Shown here piece after piece: positions 1-7,600 of a stretch of 13,561 nucleotides of DNA. This stretch comes from Kiritimatiellia bacterium (lineage in GTDB: Bacteria > Verrucomicrobiota > Kiritimatiellia > RFP12 > UBA3636). The stretch spans positions 1 through 13,561 of the forward strand of contig JAEDLN010000040.1 in NCBI GenBank assembly GCA_016295275.1, in the 5' to 3' direction. The first letter of the stretch is position 1; the number at the start of each line of letters is the position of its first letter. Both the position numbers and the translations under genes were made by a program. The notes beneath the pieces were generated by a model. That model was not told the origin of the DNA, made no database searches, and worked only from the letters and a program-made list of their open reading frames with translations.

Positions 1-1
1 G

Positions 2-2356
2 GCGGGTGCGATTTTGGGTGCGCTTTTCTTTGGCGGCTGGAGTTCGATGGGCGTTTCGCCGGCGGTGCGTTTTGTTTTGATTGCGCTGTTCTCGTTTCTG
101 TTGAGTATCGGCGTATTTCACACCTTGCGCGATTTTTGCGTTCGCATGCTCGTGACCTTTTTCGTCCGGCTTTTTTATCGAGTCCGCACGATTGGGCTAG
201 AAAACGTGCCACTGGAGGGACCGGCGATGCTGATTGCGAACCATGCCAGCTACACGGACGCGTTGCTATTGGGGACGACGACGCACCGTCGCATTCGTTT
301 CATGATGTCATCTGCGGTTCTCGAGAAGTTGCAGCAGTATTGGTTTTGCCGGATCGTTTTGCCCCAATATGACGTCATTCCCATCCATGAAACGGACAGT
401 CCGCGCAAGATTGCCGCCTCTCTATTGGATGCCCGCAAGGCATTGCACGAAGGTTATCTGGTCTGCGTGTTCCCGGAGGGCGGCATTACGCGGACGGGGA
501 CGATTCGGGCGTTCAAACGCGGGTTTGAGCAAATTGCCCGCAATACGAAAGTTCCCCTCATCCCCATCTACATGGGCGGCTCGTGGGGAACGATGTATTC
601 GTATTATTCCGGGCGGCTTCTGAAGCGATGGTGGCGGGGGCTCTTTTTACGCTATCCGGTCACGATTCTTTTTGGGAAACCATTGCCGACCGATACGCCG
701 GCCTTTCGCGTCCGCAATGCCGTCATGGAGCTTTCGTGCGATTATTTCAACGCACGGAAAGATGAGCATCATTCGGTAGCCGAGGCGGTCGTTTCCGTTT
801 GCCGCAGCAACTTTCGTCGTCCCTTCTGCGATGATACGTCCGGAATGTCGTTTACATGGGGAAAGTTGTTGATTGCCTCGCTGATTTTGGCGCGTGCTCT
901 TCGGAAACGAACGCATTCCCAGGCTCACATTGGCATTTTGCTGCCCGCCTGCTGTCCGAATGTGCTTTGCAATTTGGCGGTAGCCCTGCTTGGCAAGTGT
1001 ACGGTCAATTTGAACTTCACCATTGGCAAGCAAGCCTTTGCCTCTGCGATTCAGCAATGCGACATCCGGACGATACTCACGAGCAAAAAGTTTGTGGAAC
1101 GTTTTCCGGATTTGCCGGTTCCGGAAGGCTCCTATGTCTTTCTGGAAGACTTGATGAAGGGCGTTACGAAGCGGCAAAAGATTTCCGCGGCATTGGCGGC
1201 GATTTTCTTGCCGTACCGGTGGATGGTTGCCTCGGATCGAACGGCACCCGATTCGCTCTCCACGATTATCTTTTCGTCCGGTTCCACGGGAGAGCCGAAG
1301 GGCGTCATGCTCAGCCAGCACAACATTCTTTCGGAAGTCGAGAGTCTGCGCATGCTTCTTGCAACAAGTCGCGAAGATCACATTACGGCCGCATTGCCGT
1401 TTTTCCATTCGTTTGGACTCATGGGCTGCCTTTGGTATCCGTTGTTGACGAATGTCCGTGTCACATACCATACAAATCCGTTGGACTCGCCGGTCATCAT
1501 TGACATCATTCGCACCAAAGCGTCCACGATGATTTGGGGAACGCCGACATTTCTGTCGCTGTATTTGCGGCGTGCCACGAAAGATGATTTCAAGACGCTC
1601 AAAATCGTGTTGGCCGGTGGAGAAAAGCTCAAGCAAAGCCTCATTGACGCGTATGTGGAAAAGTTTGGCATTCGCCCCCTGGAGGCGTATGGTGCCACGG
1701 AGCTTTCGCCCGGCATTGCGGTCAGCGTACCGAATGGGACAGGTGGCGGAGTCGTTCAAGCCGGATACAAGGACGGGCGAACGGGGTTGCCGTGTGCGGG
1801 CATTGCCATGAAGGTAGTGGATCCGGATACGGGAGAGGAGTTGGGGCCCAACCAGTCGGGGTTGCTGTATTTGCGCGGACCGAATGTCATGCTAGGTTAC
1901 TTCGGGCGCAAGGACTTGACCGATGAAGTCATCAAGAATGGCTGGTATTGCACGGGCGACATTGCCTTTATCGATGAAGACGGCTTCATTGGCTTGACCG
2001 ATCGACTCTCGCGTTTTTCCAAGCTCGGAGGCGAAATGGTGCCGCATGTCGGCGTTGAGGAGGCGTTTGTCAAAGGAGCCAAGCTTCCGGAGAATGCCTT
2101 GGCCGTTACGGGCGTTCCGGACGATCGCAAAGGAGAGAAGCTTGTCGTTCTCTTCACGAAGGAATGCGGTACGGCGGAGCATTTGCAGCATGTCATCGCC
2201 GAAATGGATCTGCCGAATTTGTGGCGTCCCGCGCCGGCCGACTACCATTTGGTGGATCACATTCCGCTTTTGGGAACGGGAAAGCTTGATTTGGCCGGCA
2301 TCAAGCGGCTTGCGCTTGAAGTCATGGAAAATGGAGTGAAGGCGGGCGATGTCTAG
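2..2356 (+). CDS. aas: MFS-Aas fusion: lysophospholipid acyltransferase / acyl-ACP synthetase (5' partial)
   Basis: The reading frame is open to the left window edge, so the true start lies outside; residue numbers count from the TTG at 14. Residues 1-45 are hydrophobic and look like the last helices of an MFS (LplT-like) permease, as in tri-domain LplT-Aas fusions. An acyltransferase domain follows at about 55-240, with the H77-x4-D82 motif (NHASYTD) and FPEGGITRTG at 153-162, close to Aas. The AMP-binding domain spans about 280-775: P-loop SSGSTGEPKGV (421-431), YGATE (559-563), TGD (647-649) and the catalytic lysine in GTGKLDL (K757). By family, the protein imports lysophosphatidylethanolamine across the inner membrane, activates a fatty acid and re-acylates the lysolipid. 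The stop overlaps the next start by 8 bases, so the genes are probably translationally coupled. Family assignment is secure. The MFS part is inferred from a short hydrophobic tail. Confidence 0.9.
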   Translation, partial: AGAILGALFFGGWSSMGVSPAVRFVLIALFSFLLSIGVFHTLRDFCVRMLVTFFVRLFYRVRTIGLENVPLEGPAMLIANHASYTDALLLGTTTHRRIRFMMSSAVLEKLQQYWFCRIVLPQYDVIPIHETDSPRKIAASLLDARKALHEGYLVCVFPEGGITRTGTIRAFKRGFEQIARNTKVPLIPIYMGGSWGTMYSYYSGRLLKRWWRGLFLRYPVTILFGKPLPTDTPAFRVRNAVMELSCDYFNARKDEHHSVAEAVVSVCRSNFRRPFCDDTSGMSFTWGKLLIASLILARALRKRTHSQAHIGILLPACCPNVLCNLAVALLGKCTVNLNFTIGKQAFASAIQQCDIRTILTSKKFVERFPDLPVPEGSYVFLEDLMKGVTKRQKISAALAAIFLPYRWMVASDRTAPDSLSTIIFSSGSTGEPKGVMLSQHNILSEVESLRMLLATSREDHITAALPFFHSFGLMGCLWYPLLTNVRVTYHTNPLDSPVIIDIIRTKASTMIWGTPTFLSLYLRRATKDDFKTLKIVLAGGEKLKQSLIDAYVEKFGIRPLEAYGATELSPGIAVSVPNGTGGGVVQAGYKDGRTGLPCAGIAMKVVDPDTGEELGPNQSGLLYLRGPNVMLGYFGRKDLTDEVIKNGWYCTGDIAFIDEDGFIGLTDRLSRFSKLGGEMVPHVGVEEAFVKGAKLPENALAVTGVPDDRKGEKLVVLFTKECGTAEHLQHVIAEMDLPNLWRPAPADYHLVDHIPLLGTGKLDLAGIKRLALEVMENGVKAGDV

Positions 2357-3302
2357 CCCTCTATGGATTGGTTTGGATGCGGGCGGCTCCCATGTGCATG
2401 GTCTATTGGGAACTGCAACGGGCGACATTCTTTCGGAGGTCGAGCTTCCGGAAGGAGCCAATCCGAATTTCGTCGGAATCGAAGCGTCTGCCGGGCTTTT
2501 GGAAAAAGCGATTTCGGGACTCTGGAAAGAGGGGGAAGTCTGCGGCATTTTCGCGGCGGTAGCCGGTGCTCTCACAGGCGAACATTCGCGGCGTCTCGAG
2601 ACTCTGCTGTCGGCTCGATTTTCGGCCCCGGTCCGGGTCGGTTCCGATGTCGTATCCGTATTGGAAGCGGCACCGGAGCTACCGGAAGCGGCGATTTGCA
2701 TTTTATCGGGAACGGGCTTTTCCGCATTTGCGCGAACGGCGTATGACGCGCCGCTTCTGCGGGTTCGCGGTTGGGGAGGTCGTTTTGAGCAATCGGCGTC
2801 CGGGTATGCCCTTGGGCGGGAGATTTTGCGCGAAGCCCTGCGTGAAGACGAACTTCGGCAAGGTGGCGGCGCAGAACAGTCGCCGTCGCCGCTTTTGCAG
2901 GCGGTCAGGAGGAGTCTATCGCTTGAAGACGCCACACCATTGACAGGGGCTCTTGACCGCTTGTTGAACATGCCGATTCGCGATGTTGCGACCTTTGCCC
3001 GCTTTGCGTTCGATCCGTCGGTTTGTCCGTCTGCGTTACAAATGCGTCTCGTCCGGGATCTGGCGGAAGAGGTGTCGGCTGCGATTGACGATCTTGTCTG
3101 CCTCTCTCCGGTTCCCATCCGGTCGGTACTCTTTTCCGGCGGTATTGCCACAGCCGTCTTTCCGCGGCTGGTTTCCCTCTTGACGGAGCGCTTTTCCGGA
3201 TTTCGCTTTTATCTTCCGTCGTTGACGCCTGCGGAGGGGGCTTTACGCCATGCCCGCCGCCTCTTTTCTTCATCTTCTTTGGAAATCACACCCCATGCTT
3301 GA
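2349..3302 (+). CDS. BadF/BadG/NagK-type sugar kinase, probably MurNAc and/or GlcNAc kinase
   Basis: 317 residues, the usual length for ASKHA-fold N-acetylhexosamine kinases. The N-terminal phosphate-1 motif is GLDAGGS (8-14), a likely catalytic Asp sits in VGSDVVSVLEA (D100), GTG is at 121-123, GWGG at 141-144, and the C-terminal adenosine motif is FSGGIA (262-267). The ATG lies in ATGTCTAG, overlapping the upstream stop by 8 bases, with AAGG about 8 bases before it. Because murQ follows directly, the likely substrate is N-acetylmuramic acid, as for the MurK kinase of Clostridium acetobutylicum, which belongs to the same superfamily; GlcNAc is also possible. Oddity: relatives usually carry GDEGS after the GGWG motif, whereas here the stretch reads RFEQSASGYALG. 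Kinase family is well supported; substrate is inferred from the neighbour. Confidence 0.85.
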   Translation: MSSPLWIGLDAGGSHVHGLLGTATGDILSEVELPEGANPNFVGIEASAGLLEKAISGLWKEGEVCGIFAAVAGALTGEHSRRLETLLSARFSAPVRVGSDVVSVLEAAPELPEAAICILSGTGFSAFARTAYDAPLLRVRGWGGRFEQSASGYALGREILREALREDELRQGGGAEQSPSPLLQAVRRSLSLEDATPLTGALDRLLNMPIRDVATFARFAFDPSVCPSALQMRLVRDLAEEVSAAIDDLVCLSPVPIRSVLFSGGIATAVFPRLVSLLTERFSGFRFYLPSLTPAEGALRHARRLFSSSSLEITPHA

Positions 3303-4101
3303 TACGGAAAAAAGGAATCCACGCACCCTGTTGCTCGATCGCATGTCGTCCGAGGAAATGGTATCCGTCTTTCAGGAAGAAAACCGGGTAGCGGTGGAAG
3401 CGTTGACGCCGGCGCTTCCGTCGATTGCCCGTGCCATTGACGCGGCGGCTGCCGCGTTGACGGATGGCGGGCGCATTCTGTACGTGGGCTGCGGGACATC
3501 CGGTCGGTTGGCGGCGCAAGATGCGGCGGAATGTCCTCCGACCTATGGTACGGCTCCCGAGCAAGTGGTTGCGGTTTTGGCGGGAGGAGCCTCTGCCCTT
3601 GTAAAAGCATCGGAAGGCGCGGAGGATTCTGCCGAAGATGGTGCAAAGGCCATCCGGGAGAATGGTGTTTGCGCAAAGGACATTGTCATCGGTATTTCGG
3701 CCTCGGGCGGCGCGGCCTATGTGCTCGGGGCTCTTCGTGCGGCGCATGCGGCCGGGGCGACGACCGTTTCCGTAACGAGCAATGCCGATGCGCCGATTTC
3801 AGCCGCATCGGATATTGTGATTTATACGCCGACCGGACCCGAGCCCGTAACGGGATCCACGCGCATGAAAGCGGGAACCGCCCAGAAACTGGTTTTGAAC
3901 ATGATTTCTACCGGTGCAATGGTCAAAACGGGGCATGTCATCAGCAATTTGATGGTGAATCTGAAGCCAACCAACCGCAAGCTCCGTGCGCGAATGATTC
4001 GGATCGTCTCCTTGCTTGCCGATTGTCCTGAGGCGATTGCGGAGCGGCGGTTGGAACAGCGGAATTGGTCCATTCGCTCGGTTTTGGCGGAAGGCTCCTA
4101 A
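3295..4101 (+). CDS. murQ: N-acetylmuramic acid 6-phosphate etherase
   Basis: MurQ cleaves the D-lactyl ether of MurNAc-6-phosphate, giving GlcNAc-6-phosphate and lactate in cytoplasmic peptidoglycan recycling. The SIS-fold hallmark GCGTSGRLAAQDAAECPPT is present, with the active-site glutamate in AECPPT (E79). The second conserved motif is SEGAEDS (106-112), and the family signature STRMKAGTAQKL follows. From the ATG at 3295 the protein has 268 residues, slightly shorter than E. coli MurQ. I prefer this start over the in-frame ATG at 3250: it begins at the usual family N-terminus (MLDTEKRNPRT) and forms the overlap ATGCTTGA with the kinase stop, mirroring the 8-base overlap one gene upstream. 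The extra 15 residues from 3250 have no family counterpart. Last gene of the operon, followed by a hairpin. Confidence 0.95.
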   Translation: MLDTEKRNPRTLLLDRMSSEEMVSVFQEENRVAVEALTPALPSIARAIDAAAAALTDGGRILYVGCGTSGRLAAQDAAECPPTYGTAPEQVVAVLAGGASALVKASEGAEDSAEDGAKAIRENGVCAKDIVIGISASGGAAYVLGALRAAHAAGATTVSVTSNADAPISAASDIVIYTPTGPEPVTGSTRMKAGTAQKLVLNMISTGAMVKTGHVISNLMVNLKPTNRKLRARMIRIVSLLADCPEAIAERRLEQRNWSIRSVLAEGS

Positions 4102-4108
4102 AACGACG

Positions 4109-4144
4109 AAAAACTCCCATTCCATTTCGGATGGGGAGCTTTTC
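4109..4144. terminator. Bidirectional intrinsic terminator between murQ and nadA
   Basis: CTCCCATTCC (4114-4123) and GGATGGGGAG (4129-4138) form an imperfect hairpin with a 5-base loop. It is flanked by a run of A on the left and CTTTT on the right. It lies between the convergent stops of murQ and nadA, so the A-run can act as the U-tract on the minus strand and the T-run on the plus strand. The stem contains one or two mismatched or bulged positions. Confidence 0.65.
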
Positions 4145-4168
4145 CGGGCTTGCGATTTCGGCAGAATC

Positions 4169-5068
4169 CTATAGGGCAAGCATTCGTTCGATCGGCTTGC
4201 GGGCCTTTTCGATGATGTCTGCGGAAAGTTTGATTTCCGGCGTATTGGAGCGAAGGGAATCCCGAATTGCTTCCAGTGACAGCTTCTTCATATCCGGGCA
4301 GACGGGAGGCGGTGCCAGCGGGTAGAGTTTTTTACCGGCGGCATCGATAGAGAGGCGATGGAGAATACCGCTTTCCGTTCCGATGATGAATTCGGATTCT
4401 TCTGCGTTGCAGATACGGGCAATCATACCGCCTGTCGAAAGGGCTTCATCGGCGAGGGCAACGATCTCGGGACGGCATTCTGGATGGCAGAGGAAGCGTG
4501 CATGCGGGTGTGCGGCTTTGGCGGCTTTCACGTCTTCGACCGTAATCCGATCGTGAATCGGGCAGAATCCCGGCCACAGTTCCATCGGGCGGTTCAATTT
4601 TTGGGAAATATTCGCGCCGAGATTCCGGTCGGGCAGAAAGAGGATAGGCCGATCTGCCGGGATGGAGGCGACGATCCGCTCGGCATTTGCCGACGTGCAA
4701 CAGATATCGACCTCCGCCTTTGTTTCGGCCGTTGTATTGACATAGGCGACGAGCATGTGGTCCGGATGGGATTGGCGGAACGCGCGAATCCGTTCGGCGT
4801 TCACCATTTCCGCCATTGGGCAACCTGCATCGGGAACGGGATGCAGGACAATGGAGTCGGGGGAGAGAATCTTTGCCGTTTCTGCCATGAAACGGACACC
4901 GCAGAAAACGATGACGGGAGCCTTTGTTTTGGCGGCTTGGATCGAAAGCTGCAACGAATCGCCCGTGAAGTCAGCGATTTCCTGCACATCGTCGGGGCAG
5001 TAGTTATGAGCCAGGAGGATTGCCTTGCGCTCATTCTTCAGGGAGAGGATTTCTTCGCGGAGTGTCAT
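4169..5068 (-). CDS. nadA: Quinolinate synthase A
   Basis: NadA condenses iminoaspartate with dihydroxyacetone phosphate to give quinolinate in de novo NAD synthesis, using a [4Fe-4S] cluster. The 299-residue length fits the short form of the family. Cluster cysteines are C83 (DAGCPMAEM), C169 (PGFCPIH) and C257 (PPVCPDMKK), with spacings of 86 and 88 as in characterised short NadA proteins. Other family segments are AHNYCPDDVQEIADFTGDS near the N-terminus, YVNTTAETKAEVD (109-121) and HPEC (195-198). The ATG at 5068 starts at the usual family N-terminus, although I see no good Shine-Dalgarno before it. It lies 44 bases downstream of the sulfatase-like lipoprotein gene on the same strand and is probably co-transcribed. 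nadB and nadC are not in the window. Confidence 0.96.
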   Translation of the reverse strand: MTLREEILSLKNERKAILLAHNYCPDDVQEIADFTGDSLQLSIQAAKTKAPVIVFCGVRFMAETAKILSPDSIVLHPVPDAGCPMAEMVNAERIRAFRQSHPDHMLVAYVNTTAETKAEVDICCTSANAERIVASIPADRPILFLPDRNLGANISQKLNRPMELWPGFCPIHDRITVEDVKAAKAAHPHARFLCHPECRPEIVALADEALSTGGMIARICNAEESEFIIGTESGILHRLSIDAAGKKLYPLAPPPVCPDMKKLSLEAIRDSLRSNTPEIKLSADIIEKARKPIERMLAL

Positions 5069-5112
5069 GACAGGCGTATGTTTCGGGATTGGATGGGAAT
5101 GGCGGACGGCGG

Positions 5113-6708
5113 TTACGGATTGGTGATGGATTGCAGGAGACGGGCTGCCCGTTTATCCTTTGGATACTGCTTCACGATATCCCGCAAACGGACAATAGCG
5201 GCATTGGTTTGACCGGTTGCCAGTTGCAAGATCGCCAATTCGGTTTGAATCGCAGGACTTTTCGGTTCGAGGAGCAATGCCCGGGAGAGGCAGTTTTCCG
5301 CGCTTTCGTACTGTTGAGAACGAATCAAGACCGATCCGGTCTGCAACAGAAGACGGGCGAGTTCCAACCGTGTTTTTGGATCTTCCTCGTTCACGAGGAA
5401 AGCGGATTCGGCGCGGTCGATGGCGGCCGGAATATTTCCAATAAGGGCGTGGCATTGGGCTTGCAGACGATTGGCGAGCACCATATTGTAGCCGAGATCG
5501 GCGCTTTTCTGGAAAGCGTTGCAGGCGGAGGTCAAGTCGCGATCGCGCAAGAACGATTCGCCGAGCAGATGGTAAAATAGGGGAACATCCGGATCGGTTT
5601 TCACGAGAGCGCGGAGGATTTCCGTGCGATTGGTCGCGTTGTTTGCGAATGCTTGAAATGCGACGCGTGCGCGGTTGACGCGCGACCAATCATTTGATCC
5701 AAGCGCGACACGTGCGGGCCCGTTCGTGTAGGGAGGGACGAGTCCCTCGCCGAGGTGTCCGTTTGCCCGAAGCACCATTGCGGCGTCCTGGTGAGCCAGA
5801 GGGAGGGGGCGGACGGGAGCAAGACCTTCCAGGACGGAGATTTTCGTATCGATTTCGCCGCCCTGGAGTTTTTGCAGGGGTGGCAACCGAAACGCGTACC
5901 ATGGAACGATCGATTCCGTGTATCGGAAATTGGGAGGATTGGAATCGAGACCGATGGAATAGGGAATTTCCGCAATACCGAGCGGAGATGCCTTTACGCC
6001 GGAGAGATAAGCACGGGGAGGAAGCATCGGATCTTCGAGATCCAGCCCGCGAAAATCGGGGTCCATACCGAGTCCGAAGAGCGGGACGATGAGGATTTGC
6101 GCGTGTTTTGGAAAGCGTTCCGAAATCCGGGCTAGTTCCTTGATTGCGGCGGTGGCGGTTTCCGAGCGGTTGGTCAGGGACGTGCCGGCGTACGGCGTTA
6201 AGTGGAGCCACAGAAAGAGGGGGCGGTTCGATTGTTTCCGGCGATCCAAAAAGGTCGACGCCGCCTCAACGACTTGTGCGGGCGAACGCGTAAAATGCTG
6301 GCGTGCGTTTGTGGTCGCGATGCAGACATCGTAGGTGTCGAAACCGATATTCAGGCCATGGGTCGGGGCCAAGGCGATGGTGGACAAAAAGGCCGCGGTA
6401 TCGTATCCGGATTGTTTTAAGCGTGTTGCCAGCGTTGGCGTGGACGGATCGAGGCATCCGACACCATCGGTCCGAAGCCCGTGCTGAGGCGGAAAAAGTC
6501 CGGTCAGGACGGATGCGGCCGATGGCAGCGTTTCCGGGGAAACGGGGACGAGCGTACGTTTCGTGTACGTACGGGAATCTTCCGGTGCTTTCAGATTTCC
6601 TTCTACCGTCACCAGCAAAATATCCGGTTGTTCCGGGATGTGTTCACGGCATCCGGAGACGGAGAGGCCCAAAAGACCGATCAAAAGGATATGTAAAAAA
6701 GACCGCAT
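5113..6708 (-). CDS. Degenerate sulfatase-like lipoprotein with C-terminal TPR repeats
   Basis: 531 residues from the ATG at 6708. A TTG seven codons upstream is possible, but it would fall at the predicted transcription start. The N-terminus is a lipoprotein signal (RSFLHILLIGLLGLSVSGC, lipid Cys20). Residues 28-270 follow the alkaline-phosphatase/sulfatase fold order: ILLVTVEG, TLPSAASVLTGLFPPQHGL (60-78), then LKQSGYDTAAFLSTIALAPTHGL with GFDTYD. Residues about 374-518 form about four TPR-like helical pairs. Active relatives carry IDxLRADH near the start and a DHGE metal site. Here the first reads VEGNLKAPE and the second LFGLGMDP, so metal ligands are missing and catalysis is unlikely. 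A structural or binding role in the periplasm, with TPRs for protein contact, is my inference. nadA follows. Confidence 0.82.
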   Translation of the reverse strand: MRSFLHILLIGLLGLSVSGCREHIPEQPDILLVTVEGNLKAPEDSRTYTKRTLVPVSPETLPSAASVLTGLFPPQHGLRTDGVGCLDPSTPTLATRLKQSGYDTAAFLSTIALAPTHGLNIGFDTYDVCIATTNARQHFTRSPAQVVEAASTFLDRRKQSNRPLFLWLHLTPYAGTSLTNRSETATAAIKELARISERFPKHAQILIVPLFGLGMDPDFRGLDLEDPMLPPRAYLSGVKASPLGIAEIPYSIGLDSNPPNFRYTESIVPWYAFRLPPLQKLQGGEIDTKISVLEGLAPVRPLPLAHQDAAMVLRANGHLGEGLVPPYTNGPARVALGSNDWSRVNRARVAFQAFANNATNRTEILRALVKTDPDVPLFYHLLGESFLRDRDLTSACNAFQKSADLGYNMVLANRLQAQCHALIGNIPAAIDRAESAFLVNEEDPKTRLELARLLLQTGSVLIRSQQYESAENCLSRALLLEPKSPAIQTELAILQLATGQTNAAIVRLRDIVKQYPKDKRAARLLQSITNP

Positions 6709-6731
6709 GGCAAATCTCGTTGTTTTCAAGA

Positions 6732-6760
6732 ATCGTAGCAGAAAGCGATATTTCCGTAAA
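6732..6760 (-). promoter_or_regulatory. Candidate sigma70-type promoter of the sulfatase-like gene
   Basis: On the minus strand, TTTACG (6755-6760) and TACGAT (6732-6737) are separated by 17 bases, each matching four of six consensus positions. The expected transcript start would lie about 16 bases before the ATG at 6708, which favours that ATG over the TTG at 6729. Weak match; prediction only. Confidence 0.35.
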
Positions 6761-6796
6761 CATTTTCAACTGTTTCCAGGTATGAAACGGCTGTTC

Positions 6797-6852
6797 CGTA
6801 GTTTGCGAAAGTAAACGCTTCGGATTCGGTGCGTTTACTTTTGCGGACTACG
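6797..6852 (+). repeat. 22-bp inverted repeat / long RNA hairpin in intergenic DNA
   Basis: Arms 6797-6818 and 6831-6852 pair over all 22 positions around a 12-base loop (TTCGGATTCGGT). Three of the pairs are G-U, and they exist only in RNA copied in the + direction; in minus-strand RNA the same positions become A-C or C-A mismatches. No U-tract follows in either direction, so it does not look like a classical terminator. It sits between the sulfatase-like gene and the two small membrane genes, all of which read on the minus strand. It could be a structured small RNA, a REP-like element or a factor-assisted 3' end. Confidence 0.7.
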
Positions 6853-6954
6853 CCATGTCTCACGAAAACAACGCATAAATTGTTAACGACATCGTAAAAC
6901 ACAGACGAGTATCAGTTTTATTAATCTCTTCATTTTTGCACCTTTGTCGGATTT

Positions 6955-7248
6955 TCATGTGTATCGCTTGTAGACCAAAAGAAATAGCGAATAAATACCA
7001 GTCGAAACGAAGAAGGAAAGGATGGCCAAAAGCAGCCTCGTAACAATTCCGGCAGAGGAAACAGAACAAAACAGAATTGACAATATAATCCAGAGCAATA
7101 TCGTGGCATCGCCTAAATAGCGGACATCGAATTTATTGGCAATCACTGTCATAATCACCGCAACTAGGACTTGCGCAACGATAAGGGCCAAATATTGGAT
7201 TATCGAATGTAAGGAACGCCGTAAGGCGGTGGCATTGTGTAATGTCAT
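6955..7248 (-). CDS. Small membrane protein, three predicted TM helices
   Basis: 97 residues, family not recognised. Start chosen at ATG 7248 (MTLHNATALRRS) because GGGGGGAG lies 6 bases upstream; an in-frame start six codons earlier would lie inside the upstream gene. Hydrophobic segments lie at about 14-38, 50-71 and 74-93, with a positively charged N-terminal RR (11-12) and the C-terminal tail KRYT. The upstream small gene ends one base before this ATG, so the two are probably translated together. The segment is clearly AT-richer than its neighbours (about 35-47% GC in hand-counted lines, against about 60% in the metabolic operon), a sign of separate origin. An orphan immunity or accessory membrane protein is a guess from context. 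Confidence 0.6.
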   Translation of the reverse strand: MTLHNATALRRSLHSIIQYLALIVAQVLVAVIMTVIANKFDVRYLGDATILLWIILSILFCSVSSAGIVTRLLLAILSFFVSTGIYSLFLLVYKRYT

Positions 7249-7249
7249 A

Positions 7250-7462
7250 TCAATCTCCCCCCTCAATAAGAAGTCCTATCATAAACACAATGAAAAACCA
7301 AACTGGAAGCAATAGCAACTCTGTAATGCACGATATTAACGCAAAATACCAACGCCATTTTCTTGCCATTTCAATTGATCCGATGACAATAGAAGGAGAA
7401 AGCATCATAAGAACGAAAATAAATACCGCAAAAGCATTTCTTGCGTCAACCAACGAGTACAA
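7250..7462 (-). CDS. Small membrane protein, two predicted TM helices
   Basis: About 70 residues, family not recognised. TM segments are at about 10-29 (AFAVFIFVLMMLSPSIVIG) and 40-64 (ALISCITELLLLPVWFFIV onward), with a basic loop MARKWRW between them. Its stop (TGA, 7250-7252) is separated by a single base from the ATG of the next membrane gene, and its last codons supply that gene's Shine-Dalgarno. The start is unresolved: TTG at 7462 follows an in-frame TAA closely, TTG at 7453 and ATG at 7408 are alternatives, and none has a good ribosome site. TATAAA at 7484-7489 could serve as a -10 box. The gene may be truncated at its 5' end, since the DNA upstream is a remnant of another protein. 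Confidence 0.5.
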   Translation of the reverse strand: MYSLVDARNAFAVFIFVLMMLSPSIVIGSIEMARKWRWYFALISCITELLLLPVWFFIVFMIGLLIEGGD

Positions 7463-7484
7463 AGCTTATACAGAAGGGTCCCTT

Positions 7485-7600
7485 TTATACCGTCGTCTCG
7501 ATCCGACGGAAGAGCCGGAGCCCGGGAAGGGGCTCGAGCGGGGAGGAGAACTCCGTCGCGGAGACGGGCTGGAGCGTCGCCCAGGTCGAGTTCCGAGCAT
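7485..7600 (-). pseudogene. Orphan C-terminal fragment of an exported protein
   Basis: The minus strand encodes the coding-like tail NSTWATLQPVSATEF, then SSPLEPLPGLRLFRRIETT, ending in TAA at 7485-7487. Such endings (a short beta module with TW..LQPVS, then P, then LFRRIE) resemble C-termini of large exported proteins in Verrucomicrobiota-type genomes, where a closing beta sandwich ends in an F(F/Y)R motif. Upstream in the same frame the sequence soon loses protein character and no start with a ribosome site is present. I read it as a remnant left when the rest of the gene was lost or replaced. The resemblance is from memory of protein style and was not tested. Confidence 0.4.

Noticed and set aside
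647..1759. Long open frame antisense to the Aas-like gene
   Set aside because: It lies inside a gene with clear catalytic motifs, is rich in Arg/Asn/Gln shadow composition and has no recognisable domain.
1892..3151. Long minus-strand open frame across the Aas/kinase junction
   Set aside because: Spans two well-supported + strand genes; Ser/Arg/Pro-rich composition typical of an antisense shadow.
4358..5212. 284-codon + strand open frame antisense to nadA
   Set aside because: nadA has all three cluster cysteines and family motifs; the antisense frame shows no domain.
6708..6729. TTG start giving seven more residues to the sulfatase-like lipoprotein
   Set aside because: No Shine-Dalgarno, and it coincides with the predicted transcription start; ATG 6708 gives a normal-length lipoprotein signal.
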